From contig JAACVA010000237.1 in assembly GCA_009992615.1 (NCBI GenBank), forward strand, positions 1-10,721: 10,721 nucleotides of DNA, given 5' to 3'. The translations under genes and the position numbers were made by a program. The stretch's first letter is position 1. Every line of letters starts with the position of its first letter. Below, piece after piece: positions 1 to 7,013 of this stretch. The DNA is from Rhodobacterales bacterium (lineage in GTDB: Bacteria > Pseudomonadota > Alphaproteobacteria > Rhodobacterales > Rhodobacteraceae). A model generated the notes under the pieces. That model was not told the origin of the DNA. It ran no database searches and saw nothing but the letters and a program-made list of their open reading frames with translations.

Positions 1-683
1 AGATCGGACTGGCCATAGTTTGCCTTTACGGTTGCGGCACCAAAGGTGGCCGAACCACCGATGATGGTGTGCGAACCGATGCCGTCTTTGTCTTCGTAAC
101 CCAGACCGACCGAGTAACCGCCGGCGCTGTATTTTACACCAGCGGACAGTTCATCGTTTCCGCTCTGCGGCTGGCCGGCCGACGCGTACACCGACACATC
201 GCCAAAGCTGTACTCGTACAGAGCGCCTTCGTCATCGCCACCGGTCAAGTAAGCGGTTTCGTTGACGTCACCGCCCCAAGGCGAACCGTTGTTGGCGACA
301 AGCAGGCCATTGTTCGTCATGCCCGAAAAGCCAACGCCCGATACGTCACCAACAGCCTTTTCAGCAGCGCTGTCGATGTCACCCATCGTCAGCTTGCCGA
401 ACGCGCCCGAAACGAACACGCTGCCAGCAAGACCATTGGCGCCGGCGGCGGCGTTATCTGCACGGATACCACCACCGAAGGTCAAGCCACCGTCGGTTTG
501 ACCCGAAGCGGCGAAGGCAATACGCAGGCGGCTGGAGAATGACATTTCTTCGGCGGTGCCAGCGGCAGTGATATCTTCGTAGTAAACGACACCCATGCGA
601 CCGTTGCCGCCAACGGTTACTTCAGCAGCTGCAACGCCTGCGGACAGGATCAGCGCGGTCGAAGTCAGGAGGACTTTTTTCAT
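1..683 (-). CDS. Outer-membrane porin, Rhodobacter type (C-terminus beyond the left edge)
   Basis: General diffusion porin that would form a trimeric beta-barrel for small hydrophilic solutes in the outer membrane. Reading leftward from the ATG at 683-681, the first 227 codons are present. Residues 1-20 (MKKVLLTSTALILSAGVAAA) are a classic Sec signal peptide with an AAA cleavage site, and the mature protein opens EVTVGGNGRMGVVYYED, the first strand typical of Rhodobacterales porins. The rest alternates short amphipathic beta strands with Gly/Asp/Asn-rich turns (for example VGLGYEDKDGIG near 195-206). A good ribosome binding site, GAGGGA, lies about 7 bases upstream of the ATG. Many codons end in pyrimidines (GGT, GTT, GCT, TTC, GAC), unlike the G/C-ending bias of most of the window, as expected for a highly expressed envelope protein. 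The family is usually 300-400 residues, so roughly a third to a half is missing. Specificity cannot be judged. Confidence 0.9.
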   Translation of the reverse strand, partial: MKKVLLTSTALILSAGVAAAEVTVGGNGRMGVVYYEDITAAGTAEEMSFSSRLRIAFAASGQTDGGLTFGGGIRADNAAAGANGLAGSVFVSGAFGKLTMGDIDSAAEKAVGDVSGVGFSGMTNNGLLVANNGSPWGGDVNETAYLTGGDDEGALYEYSFGDVSVYASAGQPQSGNDELSAGVKYSAGGYSVGLGYEDKDGIGSHTIIGGSATFGAATVKANYGQSD

Positions 684-975
684 TTCGATTTCCCTCGTAA
701 ATCTCATAATGTTCATCTCATTTCAGGGAATCCGAAGTGAGACATGAGCCTAATTCGCTCTGTCCGCCCTTGATTGCAAGCGGGCCATCGAACGGCCCGG
801 CAAACGGGCGCCACATGGTGCAGCATTGCCACAGTGGCCAATACCCGGCGCGCCTGCCCGCCCAACGGGCAAGAACCGCCGCAGAACCATGGCTGACGAG
901 CAAGATCCTGAAAAATCCTTGTGACGTCAAAGACGCTCGGATAGACACAATCGAAACCAGGGGTGAGGGCACCTT
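684..975. other. Divergent intergenic region between porin and DUF3576 lipoprotein genes
   Basis: This 292-bp non-coding stretch must hold the promoters of both divergent genes. Visible elements are a near-perfect dyad at 825-842 (ATTGCCAC, one base, GTGGCCAAT), several GCCCG/CGGGC blocks between 781 and 871 that can form alternative hairpins, a TGACGTCA palindrome at 922-929, and a repeated TCTCAT at 702-707 and 716-721 just upstream of the porin ribosome binding site. A TTGCAA at 774-779 could be a porin -35 box, but the best -10 paired with it is poor. Open frames across the region are short or are shadows and none has a convincing start. Confidence 0.6.
919..947 (+). promoter_or_regulatory. 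Candidate sigma-70 type promoter for the DUF3576 gene
   Basis: TTGTGA at 919-924 (4 of 6 to TTGACA) and TAGACA at 942-947 (3 of 6 to TATAAT) are separated by 17 bases. The transcript would start near 954 and give a leader of about 20-40 bases. The TGACGTCA palindrome overlaps the -35 box and spacer. This is a pattern match only. Confidence 0.3.
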
Positions 976-1488
976 ATGCTGATATGCGGTAAGATGAAAA
1001 AGCTTGGCCTGTTGATGGCGCTGACGTTGGGCCTTTCGGCCTGTGGCGGCGGCGGTTTTTTCCGCAACACTCCCACCCAGGAAAGCGGCGCCGACCGCGA
1101 AATCCGTGAATACCGCGAACGTGAGTTGAAACAGAACCCCAACGAATCGACGCTGTTCGACCTGTTCACCAATGTCGATGATCCCAACACCACCATCGAG
1201 GTGAACAAATATATCTGGAACGCCGCGCAAGAGGTGCTGAACTTCATGCCGGTCGAGGCGGCCGATCCTTTTTCCGGCGTTCTGGTCTATGGCTATGGCA
1301 CCCCGCCCGGCGGCAGCCGGGCCTATCGCGCCACAGTCTATGTGCAGGATCCCGCCCTTGATGCGCGATCGCTGAACGTGGCGCTGCAAACCCGCGGCGG
1401 CCCGGCCAGCGTCGACACCGTGCGCGCGATCGAGGATGCCATCCTGACGCGCGCCCGCCAGTTGCGCATCCGCGACAGCAAACTTTAG
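976..1488 (+). CDS. DUF3576 family lipoprotein
   Basis: Small exported lipoprotein of unknown function that in many Alphaproteobacteria lies next to leuS. Two starts are possible. The ATG at 976 (170 aa) has a ribosome binding site (GTGAGG) about 8 bases upstream. The ATG at 994 (164 aa) gives a cleaner signal peptide, MKKLGLLMALTLGLSAC, but a weak binding site. Either way a lipobox LSAC is followed by a Gly-rich linker and FFRNTP, so signal peptidase II should cleave before the Cys and the protein be lipidated. The mature part starts charged and helical (EIREYRERELKQNPNEST), then has the family core TLFDLFTNVDDPNTTIEVNKYIWNAAQEVL with the phrases NKYIW, FMP and ADPFSG, and a C-terminal ALQTRGG segment and helix. 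No catalytic residues are known or visible. The glycosyltransferase gene converges on it with 19 bases between the stop codons, and I see no clear terminator there. Confidence 0.85.
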   Translation: MLICGKMKKLGLLMALTLGLSACGGGGFFRNTPTQESGADREIREYRERELKQNPNESTLFDLFTNVDDPNTTIEVNKYIWNAAQEVLNFMPVEAADPFSGVLVYGYGTPPGGSRAYRATVYVQDPALDARSLNVALQTRGGPASVDTVRAIEDAILTRARQLRIRDSKL

Positions 1489-1507
1489 GCCGGGCTGGCG
1501 TGGGCCA

Positions 1508-2752
1508 TCACCCCGCCCCGGCGCGCGCCAGATCTGCCACCCACTGAAACTGTCGCGGCAGGCAGATCGTCCTGAGGTCATACCGTGCAATCACCCGCGC
1601 CCGCGCCGCCTGCCCCAGACGGGCCCGCAAGGCCGGGTCACGGCACAACCGCTCCACCTGATCGACCATCGCCGTGGCATCGAAGAAATCGAACAACAGC
1701 CCGGTTTCCCCATCGCTGATCACCTCTTGCACGGGCTGGGTCGCGCTGGCCACAATGGCGGCTTGGCAGGCCATCGCCTCCATCAGGCTCCACGACAGGA
1801 CAAAGGGATAGGTCAGGTACACATGCACTGTGCTGACCCTGAGCAGCGCCAGAAAATCGCCATAGGGCAGCTTGCCCACGAAATGCACGCGCGCCCAATC
1901 GGCATCGGGAATGGCGCCACGCACCTCGGTAATCATCCTTTCCTTCCAGGTGCCGCCGTCGCGCGGGGCGGTGCCATAGCTTACACCATCGCCGCCCACC
2001 ACGATCACCCGCGCGTTCGGGCGGCGGCGCAACAGATCGCCCAACCCCCGCATGAAAATGTGAAACCCCCGGTACGGTTCCAGATTGCGGTTGACGAAGG
2101 TGATCACCTCATCCGCGCGGCTCAGCGTCACACCGTCCAGCGTGACCCGCGCCGCCGGATCCGGGCACACATGATCGGTGTCGATGCCGTCATGCACCAC
2201 GGTGATCTTGCGCCGCAGCTCGGCGGGGTGGGTCGATGCCTGCCATTCGGTGGGACACAGCGCCATATCGGCGCTTTCCAGTTGCAGGCGCATCGACAGA
2301 TTGCGCATCCGCATCCGCGCACCTTCGCCAAAGGCACCTTGCAGCGCGAATTCCGGATCAAATCCGATGTCCGCGCCGCTGGCCTGATAGTGGAATTCGC
2401 TGAACACGCCCAGCCGCGCCTTCGGCCAGACCTCTTGCAGGAACAGCGCCTCGCCCCAGCCCGAGTGCGCAACGATCACATCGGGGGCATACCCCTTTTG
2501 CGCCAGGGCATCCGCCGCCTTGTAAACCGCCGCCCCCCGGTGCACCGCGCCGTTCAGGTTGGTCAGCCAGGGATGATGCCGCTGGTCGCCCGGCTCGGCA
2601 AAGGCATAGGGGACGATCTGCACGCTGTTCCACTTTTGCGCCTTGTCCACCCGGCTGGTCAGCGCCGCCACCCGGTGCCCCTGCGCCGCAAGGGCGGGGG
2701 CAAGATGTTTGAACTGACCGGGGAAGTTTTGATGCAGGAACAGAATTTTCAT
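1508..2752 (-). CDS. GT4-type glycosyltransferase (GT-B fold)
   Basis: Transfers a sugar from a nucleotide-sugar donor to a surface polysaccharide, LPS or another glycan; the actual substrates cannot be read from the sequence. The 414 residues form two Rossmann-like halves. The N-terminal half (about 1-200; ILFLHQNFPGQFKHLAPAL, SEFHYQASGAD, VVHDGIDTDHV) matches the Glyco_trans_4_3 type acceptor domain. The C-terminal half (about 210-395) matches Glycos_transf_1, with NRNLEPYRGFH at 221-231, VVGGDGVSYG near 251-260, VHFVGKLPY and TYPFVLSWSLMEAMA ending near 328, then PVQEVISDGETGLLF. In the usual EX7E donor motif only the second Glu is present (E325); position 317 is Phe, which I recall as normal for this subfamily. 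Residue 330 is Gln where Gly is common. The ATG at 2752 is used; the binding site is weak (GGGTGG, about 10 bases away). The gene lies alone and opposite in direction between the DUF3576 gene and leuS. Confidence 0.88.
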   Translation of the reverse strand: MKILFLHQNFPGQFKHLAPALAAQGHRVAALTSRVDKAQKWNSVQIVPYAFAEPGDQRHHPWLTNLNGAVHRGAAVYKAADALAQKGYAPDVIVAHSGWGEALFLQEVWPKARLGVFSEFHYQASGADIGFDPEFALQGAFGEGARMRMRNLSMRLQLESADMALCPTEWQASTHPAELRRKITVVHDGIDTDHVCPDPAARVTLDGVTLSRADEVITFVNRNLEPYRGFHIFMRGLGDLLRRRPNARVIVVGGDGVSYGTAPRDGGTWKERMITEVRGAIPDADWARVHFVGKLPYGDFLALLRVSTVHVYLTYPFVLSWSLMEAMACQAAIVASATQPVQEVISDGETGLLFDFFDATAMVDQVERLCRDPALRARLGQAARARVIARYDLRTICLPRQFQWVADLARAGAG

Positions 2753-2766
2753 AGTGTCGCGCCACC

Positions 2767-2828
2767 CGGATTTTGCCTGTCGCCAACCCTATACAGCAGC
2801 AAAGCCATGTGCCACCCGGCAAAATCCG
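2767..2828. repeat. 11-bp inverted repeat plus 9-bp direct repeat flanking a promoter
   Basis: CGGATTTTGCC at 2767-2777 and its exact reverse complement GGCAAAATCCG at 2818-2828 lie 40 bases apart. Superimposed on them, GCCACCCGG occurs at 2761-2769 and again at 2811-2819, exactly 50 bases downstream. The arrangement in a divergent promoter region looks like paired regulator sites, or possibly a stem in the glycosyltransferase leader if transcription began further upstream. Both repeats are seen directly; the regulatory role is inference. Confidence 0.6.
2788..2815 (-). promoter_or_regulatory. Candidate promoter for the glycosyltransferase gene
   Basis: Read on the minus strand, GTGGCA (2815-2810; 4 of 6 to TTGACA) and TATAGG (2793-2788; 4 of 6 to TATAAT) are separated by 16 bases. 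Transcription would begin near 2781, leaving a leader of about 28 bases. The two arms of an 11-bp inverted repeat flank this promoter, one just upstream of the -35 and one just after the predicted start. Confidence 0.35.
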
Positions 2829-2832
2829 CCAC

Positions 2833-2861
2833 TGGACCAATCGTCAGCCGCGCCATATCAA
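2833..2861 (+). promoter_or_regulatory. Candidate promoter for the leuS-lptE-holA operon
   Basis: TGGACC at 2833-2838 (4 of 6 to TTGACA) and TATCAA at 2856-2861 (4 of 6 to TATAAT) are spaced by 17 bases. The predicted start near 2868 would give a leader of about 30 bases before the leuS ATG at 2898. No leader peptide or leucine-codon-rich attenuator fits in such a short leader. Confidence 0.35.
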
Positions 2862-2897
2862 GCCTGCGTTGAAGCTGTGTGAACAAAGGCCCTGCCC

Positions 2898-5453
2898 ATG
2901 TCCCGTTACTCTGCCGCCGAAATCGAACCGAAATGGCAACAGGCCTGGGAACAGGCGGGCACGTTCACCGCCCACCGTGATCCGGCCAAGCCGAAATATT
3001 ATGTGCTGGAAATGTTTCCCTATCCGTCGGGCAACCTGCACATCGGCCATGTGCGCAACTATACCATGGGTGACGTGGTGGCGCGCCACAAACTGGCCAC
3101 GGGTCACGCGGTGCTGCATCCGATGGGATGGGATGCCTTCGGCCTGCCGGCGGAAAATGCCGCCATGGAAAAGAAAATCCACCCCGGCGCCTGGACCTAT
3201 GCCAATATCGCCAACATGAAGGCGCAGTTTTCCAAGCTGGGCCTGTCTCTGGACTGGTCGCGCGAATTTGCCACCTGCGACCCCGAATATTACGGCCAGC
3301 AGCAGGCGATGTTCATTGATTTCATGGAACGTGGGCTGGTCTATCGCAAGAACGCGGTGGTCAACTGGGATCCGGTGGATATGACCGTTCTGGCCAACGA
3401 ACAGGTCGAAGACGGCAAAGGCTGGCGATCCGGCGCGACGGTGGAACGGCGCGAGCTGACACAGTGGTTTTTCAAGATTTCCGATTATTCCGACGACTTG
3501 CTGGGCGCACTCGATGGGCTGGACAACTGGCCCGACAAGGTGAAGCTGATGCAGCGCAACTGGATCGGCAAATCGCGCGGCTTGCAGTTTTCCTTCTCGC
3601 TGGTCGATGGGCCAGCCGGGCATGACCGGGTTGAAGTGTACACCACCCGCCCCGACACCCTGTTGGGCGCCTCGTTCGTTGGCGTTTCGCCCGATCATCC
3701 GCTGGCCAGGCATCTGGAAAAGGACAACCCCGATCTGGCCGCCTTCAACGCCGAGTGTCGCAAGATGGGCACCGCCGAGGAAGAAATGGAAAAGGCTGAA
3801 AAGCGCGGCTTTGACACCGGGCTGCGTGTGCGCCATCCGTTTGACACCGCGTGGGAATTGCCGGTCTACGTCGCCAATTTCATCCTGATGGAGTATGGCA
3901 CCGGCGCGATCTTCGGCTGCCCGGCGCATGACGCCCGCGATCTGGAATTTGCCCGCAAATACGACCTGCCGGTGGTTTCGACCTTCGCACCGACATCCGA
4001 CAGCGGCCACACCCTGCCCGAGGACGGCGGCGAGGCCTATGTGCCGCCCAAGACCGATACCGTGAGCTATGTCCGCGGTTTCGCGGGCGAGACCGAGCAG
4101 ACCGGAAACGAAGCCATCGACGCCGCCATCGCATTTTGCGAAGCCAATGCCGTGGGTCATGGCGTGACAAAGTTCCGCCTGCGCGACTGGGGACTGTCGC
4201 GGCAACGCTATTGGGGCTGTCCGATCCCGGTGATCCACTGCGATGCCTGCGGCGTGGTGCCCGAGAAAAAGGAAAACCTGCCGGTCAAACTGCCCGAGGA
4301 TGTGACGTTCGAGAGGCCCGGCAACCCGCTGAACTGGCACCCCACATGGCGTGACGTGGCTTGCCCGAAATGCGGCAAGCCGGCCCAGCGGGAAACCGAC
4401 ACGATGGACACCTTTGTCGATTCGTCGTGGTATTATGCCCGCTTCACCGCGCCCCATGCCGCCACCCCCACGGTGGCCGAGGATGCGGCCTATTGGATGA
4501 ACGTCGATCAATATATCGGCGGGGTGGAACATGCGATCCTGCACTTGCTGTATTCGCGGTTCTTCGCCCGCGCCATGTACGCCTGTGGCCACCTGCCCGC
4601 GTCGGCCATCGAACCCTTCGATGCGTTGTTCACCCAGGGCATGGTGACGCATGAGATCTACCTCACACGCGATGAAAACGGCCGCCCAATGTATCACCTG
4701 CCCTCCGAGGTGACAAACGGAACGCTGGCCGATGGCAGGCAGGTGGAAATCATCCCCAGCGCCAAGATGAGCAAATCCAAGAAAAACGTCGTCGATCCCG
4801 AGGCGATCATTGCGCAATATGGCGCCGACACTGCGCGCTGGTTCGTGCTGTCCGATTCGCCGCCCGAGCGGGACGTGGAATGGACGGCCAGCGGCGCCGA
4901 AGCGGCCAGCAAACACCTGGCCCGCGTCTGGCGCATTGTCACCGAGGCGGCGACGGCCCCGGACCAAGGCACCGGCGACGATGCCCTGCTGCGCGAAATG
5001 CACAAGGCCATTCATGACGTGACCCTGGGCATCGAAAGTTTCGGCTTCAACACCTCGGTCGCGCGGCTGTACGCCTTCACCAACGCCTTGCAGAAATCCG
5101 ACGCCGGGCGTGCCGCCCGCGTTACCGCCGCCCGGACGCTGGCGCAACTGATGTCGCCAATGACGCCGCATCTGGCCGAAGAGCTGTGGAACCGTCTGGG
5201 TGGCGAAGGTTTGATCGCCAATGCCCCCTGGCCCACGGCCGACCCTGCCATGCTGATCGACGATGAAATCACCCTGCCGATCCAGATCAACGGCAAGCGG
5301 CGGGCGGAAATCACCGTTCCGCGCGACATGGCCAAGGACGAGATTGAAAAACGCGTGATGGCCAGCGATGCTGTGCAGCGGGCGATGGCCGATGGGGCGC
5401 GCCCGAAGAAACTGATCGTGGTGCCGGGGCGGATCGTGAATGTGGTATTCTAG
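2898..5453 (+). CDS. leuS: Leucyl-tRNA synthetase
   Basis: Class Ia cytoplasmic synthetase that activates leucine with ATP and charges tRNA-Leu. At 851 residues it is full length. The HIGH signature is HIGH at 48-51 (within PYPSGNLHIGHVRNY) and the second ATP-binding loop is KMSKS at 623-627. The CP1 editing domain, which hydrolyses mischarged tRNA, is intact: a Thr-rich strand TTRPDT at 249-254 and GTGAIFGCPAHDARD with the conserved editing Asp at 345. A zinc ribbon follows, with Cys pairs at 448/451 and 489/492, placed after the editing domain as in Thermus-type enzymes. The Cys residues E. coli LeuRS has near 160-180 are absent here (KGWRSGATVERREL). The C-terminal part holds the helical anticodon-binding region and a small beta-rich domain ending in IVVPGRIVNVVF. 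An AAAGG binding site lies 7-8 bases before the ATG. The stop overlaps the start of lptE. Confidence 0.98.
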   Translation: MSRYSAAEIEPKWQQAWEQAGTFTAHRDPAKPKYYVLEMFPYPSGNLHIGHVRNYTMGDVVARHKLATGHAVLHPMGWDAFGLPAENAAMEKKIHPGAWTYANIANMKAQFSKLGLSLDWSREFATCDPEYYGQQQAMFIDFMERGLVYRKNAVVNWDPVDMTVLANEQVEDGKGWRSGATVERRELTQWFFKISDYSDDLLGALDGLDNWPDKVKLMQRNWIGKSRGLQFSFSLVDGPAGHDRVEVYTTRPDTLLGASFVGVSPDHPLARHLEKDNPDLAAFNAECRKMGTAEEEMEKAEKRGFDTGLRVRHPFDTAWELPVYVANFILMEYGTGAIFGCPAHDARDLEFARKYDLPVVSTFAPTSDSGHTLPEDGGEAYVPPKTDTVSYVRGFAGETEQTGNEAIDAAIAFCEANAVGHGVTKFRLRDWGLSRQRYWGCPIPVIHCDACGVVPEKKENLPVKLPEDVTFERPGNPLNWHPTWRDVACPKCGKPAQRETDTMDTFVDSSWYYARFTAPHAATPTVAEDAAYWMNVDQYIGGVEHAILHLLYSRFFARAMYACGHLPASAIEPFDALFTQGMVTHEIYLTRDENGRPMYHLPSEVTNGTLADGRQVEIIPSAKMSKSKKNVVDPEAIIAQYGADTARWFVLSDSPPERDVEWTASGAEAASKHLARVWRIVTEAATAPDQGTGDDALLREMHKAIHDVTLGIESFGFNTSVARLYAFTNALQKSDAGRAARVTAARTLAQLMSPMTPHLAEELWNRLGGEGLIANAPWPTADPAMLIDDEITLPIQINGKRRAEITVPRDMAKDEIEKRVMASDAVQRAMADGARPKKLIVVPGRIVNVVF

Positions 5454-5955
5454 ACGCAGCCTTCTGCTGGCCCTCGCGGCCCTGCCGGCCTGCGGGTTCA
5501 CCCCCGCCTATGGGCCGGGCGGCGCGGCGGCAGGGCTGCGCGGCACGATCCGGGTGGACGCGCCCAGCGACGAGCAAGGCTATTACCTTGTCCGCCGTCT
5601 GGAAGAACGGCTGGGCCAGCCAACCGCCCCGGCCTATCGCCTGTCGGCCAGCCTGGCCATCGGGCAGGACGGTTTGGGTATCACCCCGGATCAGGACATT
5701 ACCCGCTATCGCATTCGGGGCGAACTGACCTGGGCGTTGCGCGACATTGCCGGTGACACCGTGGTGACCGATGGCATGGTGCGCAACTTTACCGGCTATT
5801 CCGCGCCGGTGTTCGACAACACCCGCGGGTCGATCGCGGGCAACACGGTGTCGGTCATCACCGCAGAACGTGACGCGCGCGAAAGGCTGATGACGATACT
5901 TGCCGATCAACTGGTCAGCCGCCTGATCGCCACCGCGCCCGAGTGGCGCCGGTGA
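5440..5955 (+). CDS. lptE: LPS-assembly lipoprotein LptE
   Basis: Outer-membrane lipoprotein that plugs the LptD barrel and helps insert lipopolysaccharide into the outer leaflet. The 171 residues begin MWYSRRSLLLALAALPAC, a lipoprotein signal with lipobox LPAC and Cys at 18, followed by GFTPAYGPGG, the short family phrase GFxPxY. The rest (about 30-165) is the LptE fold, with IRVDAP, a helix EQGYYLVRRLEERLG, strands around YRLSASLAI and RGELTWALRD, and a C-terminal helix ERDARERLMTILADQLVSRLIA. The ATG at 5440 overlaps leuS by 14 bases, and an in-frame stop lies immediately before it, so no longer form is possible. GGGGCGG about 10 bases upstream may serve as binding site. SRRSLLL resembles a Tat motif, though lipoprotein export by Sec is the default reading. 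The position between leuS and holA is the conserved one in Alphaproteobacteria and supports the call. Confidence 0.9.
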   Translation: MWYSRRSLLLALAALPACGFTPAYGPGGAAAGLRGTIRVDAPSDEQGYYLVRRLEERLGQPTAPAYRLSASLAIGQDGLGITPDQDITRYRIRGELTWALRDIAGDTVVTDGMVRNFTGYSAPVFDNTRGSIAGNTVSVITAERDARERLMTILADQLVSRLIATAPEWRR

Positions 5956-6935
5956 TCCTGAATGGCGACAAGGCCCGGTCCTATCTGGCGCGCCCCGATC
6001 CCGGACGCCCCGGCCTGCTTATTTTCGGCGCAGATCCGATGCGTGTAGCCCTGAAGCGGCAAGAGGCGGTAAAGGGGCTGATCGGCCCGGACGGCGACAG
6101 CGAAATGCGCCTGACGCGCATTCCTGCGGGCGATCTGCGCGGTGCCGGATCACTTTTGATCGACGCGATCAAGGCGACCGGGTTTTTTCCCGGCCCCCGC
6201 GTCGCCCTGGTGGAGGAGGCGACGCAGTTCACCCAGCCGGCGCTGGCCAATGCCCTGTCCGACTGGCGCACGGGCGATGCCAGCATCATTGTCACGGCGG
6301 GTGATCTGAAACCCACCAGCCCCATTCGCAAGCTGTTTGAAAAACATCCCGCCGCCGTTGCCATTGCGATTTACGACACCCCCCCCACTGCCCAGGAAAT
6401 CGAAGCCGAACTGGGCCGCGCCGGCCTGACCCGGATCGAGCCTGAGGCACGCGCTTCGCTGGCCGCGCTGGCGCAATCGCTGGACCCCGGCGATTTTCGC
6501 CAGACCCTCGAAAAGATCGGGCTGTACAAGCTGGACGATTCCACACCGCTGAGCCCGGATGACGTGGCCAGTTGTGCGCCCCTCTCGATCGAGGCCGATC
6601 TTGACGACATGCTCGACATTGTCGCGGCGGGCCAATCGGGGCGCATCGGCCCGCTGATGGCGCGGCTGCAAAGCCAGGGAGTGAACGCCGTCACCCTGTG
6701 CATCGGCACCCTGCGCCATTTTCGCACCCTGCACGCCATTGCGGTGGGCGGGCGCGTTTTCACCCCGCGCCCCGCGATGCAGGCCCAGGCCCGCCGTCTG
6801 GGGCCCCTGCGGCTGGAACAGGCGCTGAAACTGCTGGTCGATACCGATCTTGCGTTACGCTCAACCGCCAAGGCACCCCAAATGGCGGTGATGGAACGCA
6901 CGCTGATCCGCCTTGCGATGATGGGGCCACGATGA
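5943..6935 (+). CDS. holA: DNA polymerase III subunit delta
   Basis: Clamp-loader subunit that opens the beta sliding clamp for the replicative polymerase. The 330 residues show the family layout: an N-terminal RecA-like domain without a Walker A loop (LLIFGADPMRVALKRQEAV near 24-42, RVALVEEATQF near 86-96, IIVTAGDLKPTSPIRKLFE near 114-132), a middle lid domain (LSPDDVASCAPLSIEADLDDMLD near 203-225), and a C-terminal helical collar domain ending in MAVMERTLIRLAMM. The first possible start is GTG at 5943, overlapping lptE by 13 bases. A second GTG three codons later (5952) makes a 4-base GTGA overlap with the lptE stop and has GAG about 8 bases before it, so it may be the true start. Either way translation is coupled to lptE. 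It is the last gene of the operon; a terminator follows at 7014-7047. Confidence 0.93.
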   Translation: MAPVILNGDKARSYLARPDPGRPGLLIFGADPMRVALKRQEAVKGLIGPDGDSEMRLTRIPAGDLRGAGSLLIDAIKATGFFPGPRVALVEEATQFTQPALANALSDWRTGDASIIVTAGDLKPTSPIRKLFEKHPAAVAIAIYDTPPTAQEIEAELGRAGLTRIEPEARASLAALAQSLDPGDFRQTLEKIGLYKLDDSTPLSPDDVASCAPLSIEADLDDMLDIVAAGQSGRIGPLMARLQSQGVNAVTLCIGTLRHFRTLHAIAVGGRVFTPRPAMQAQARRLGPLRLEQALKLLVDTDLALRSTAKAPQMAVMERTLIRLAMMGPR

Positions 6936-7013
6936 CATTCGCGGCGCTATCGCTCTGAAATCCGGCATCCATGGCGCCCATCCGTGCTGCGGATCGCGCC
7001 TGCACAGGACAGC

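Noticed and set aside
922..929. TGACGTCA palindrome as a specific operator
   Set aside because: An 8-bp palindrome alone is weak evidence, and no second copy or family of sites is visible in the window.
1486..1510. Terminator between the converging DUF3576 and glycosyltransferase stops
   Set aside because: The short GGCC repeats there give at most a four-pair stem with no T tract.
718..1590. 290-codon minus-strand frame across the porin-DUF3576 interval
   Set aside because: It covers the complete DUF3576 gene and part of the glycosyltransferase in another frame; its protein is low-complexity Arg/Gly/Ala without recognisable motifs.
2844..5501. 885-codon open frame on the minus strand opposite leuS
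   Set aside because: It lies antisense to an unmistakable full-length LeuRS. Its translation is rich in Arg, His and Gly with no domain, as expected for a codon-position shadow in GC-rich DNA.
6932..6958. Eight-codon frame (MTFAALSL) overlapping the holA stop as ATGA
   Set aside because: It is too short to support, has no conserved feature, and an ATGA at a stop codon is common by chance.
6980..6994. Small hairpin ATCCG/CGGAT after holA as a terminator
   Set aside because: It has only five pairs and no U tract on either strand; the stem at 7017-7047 is far better.
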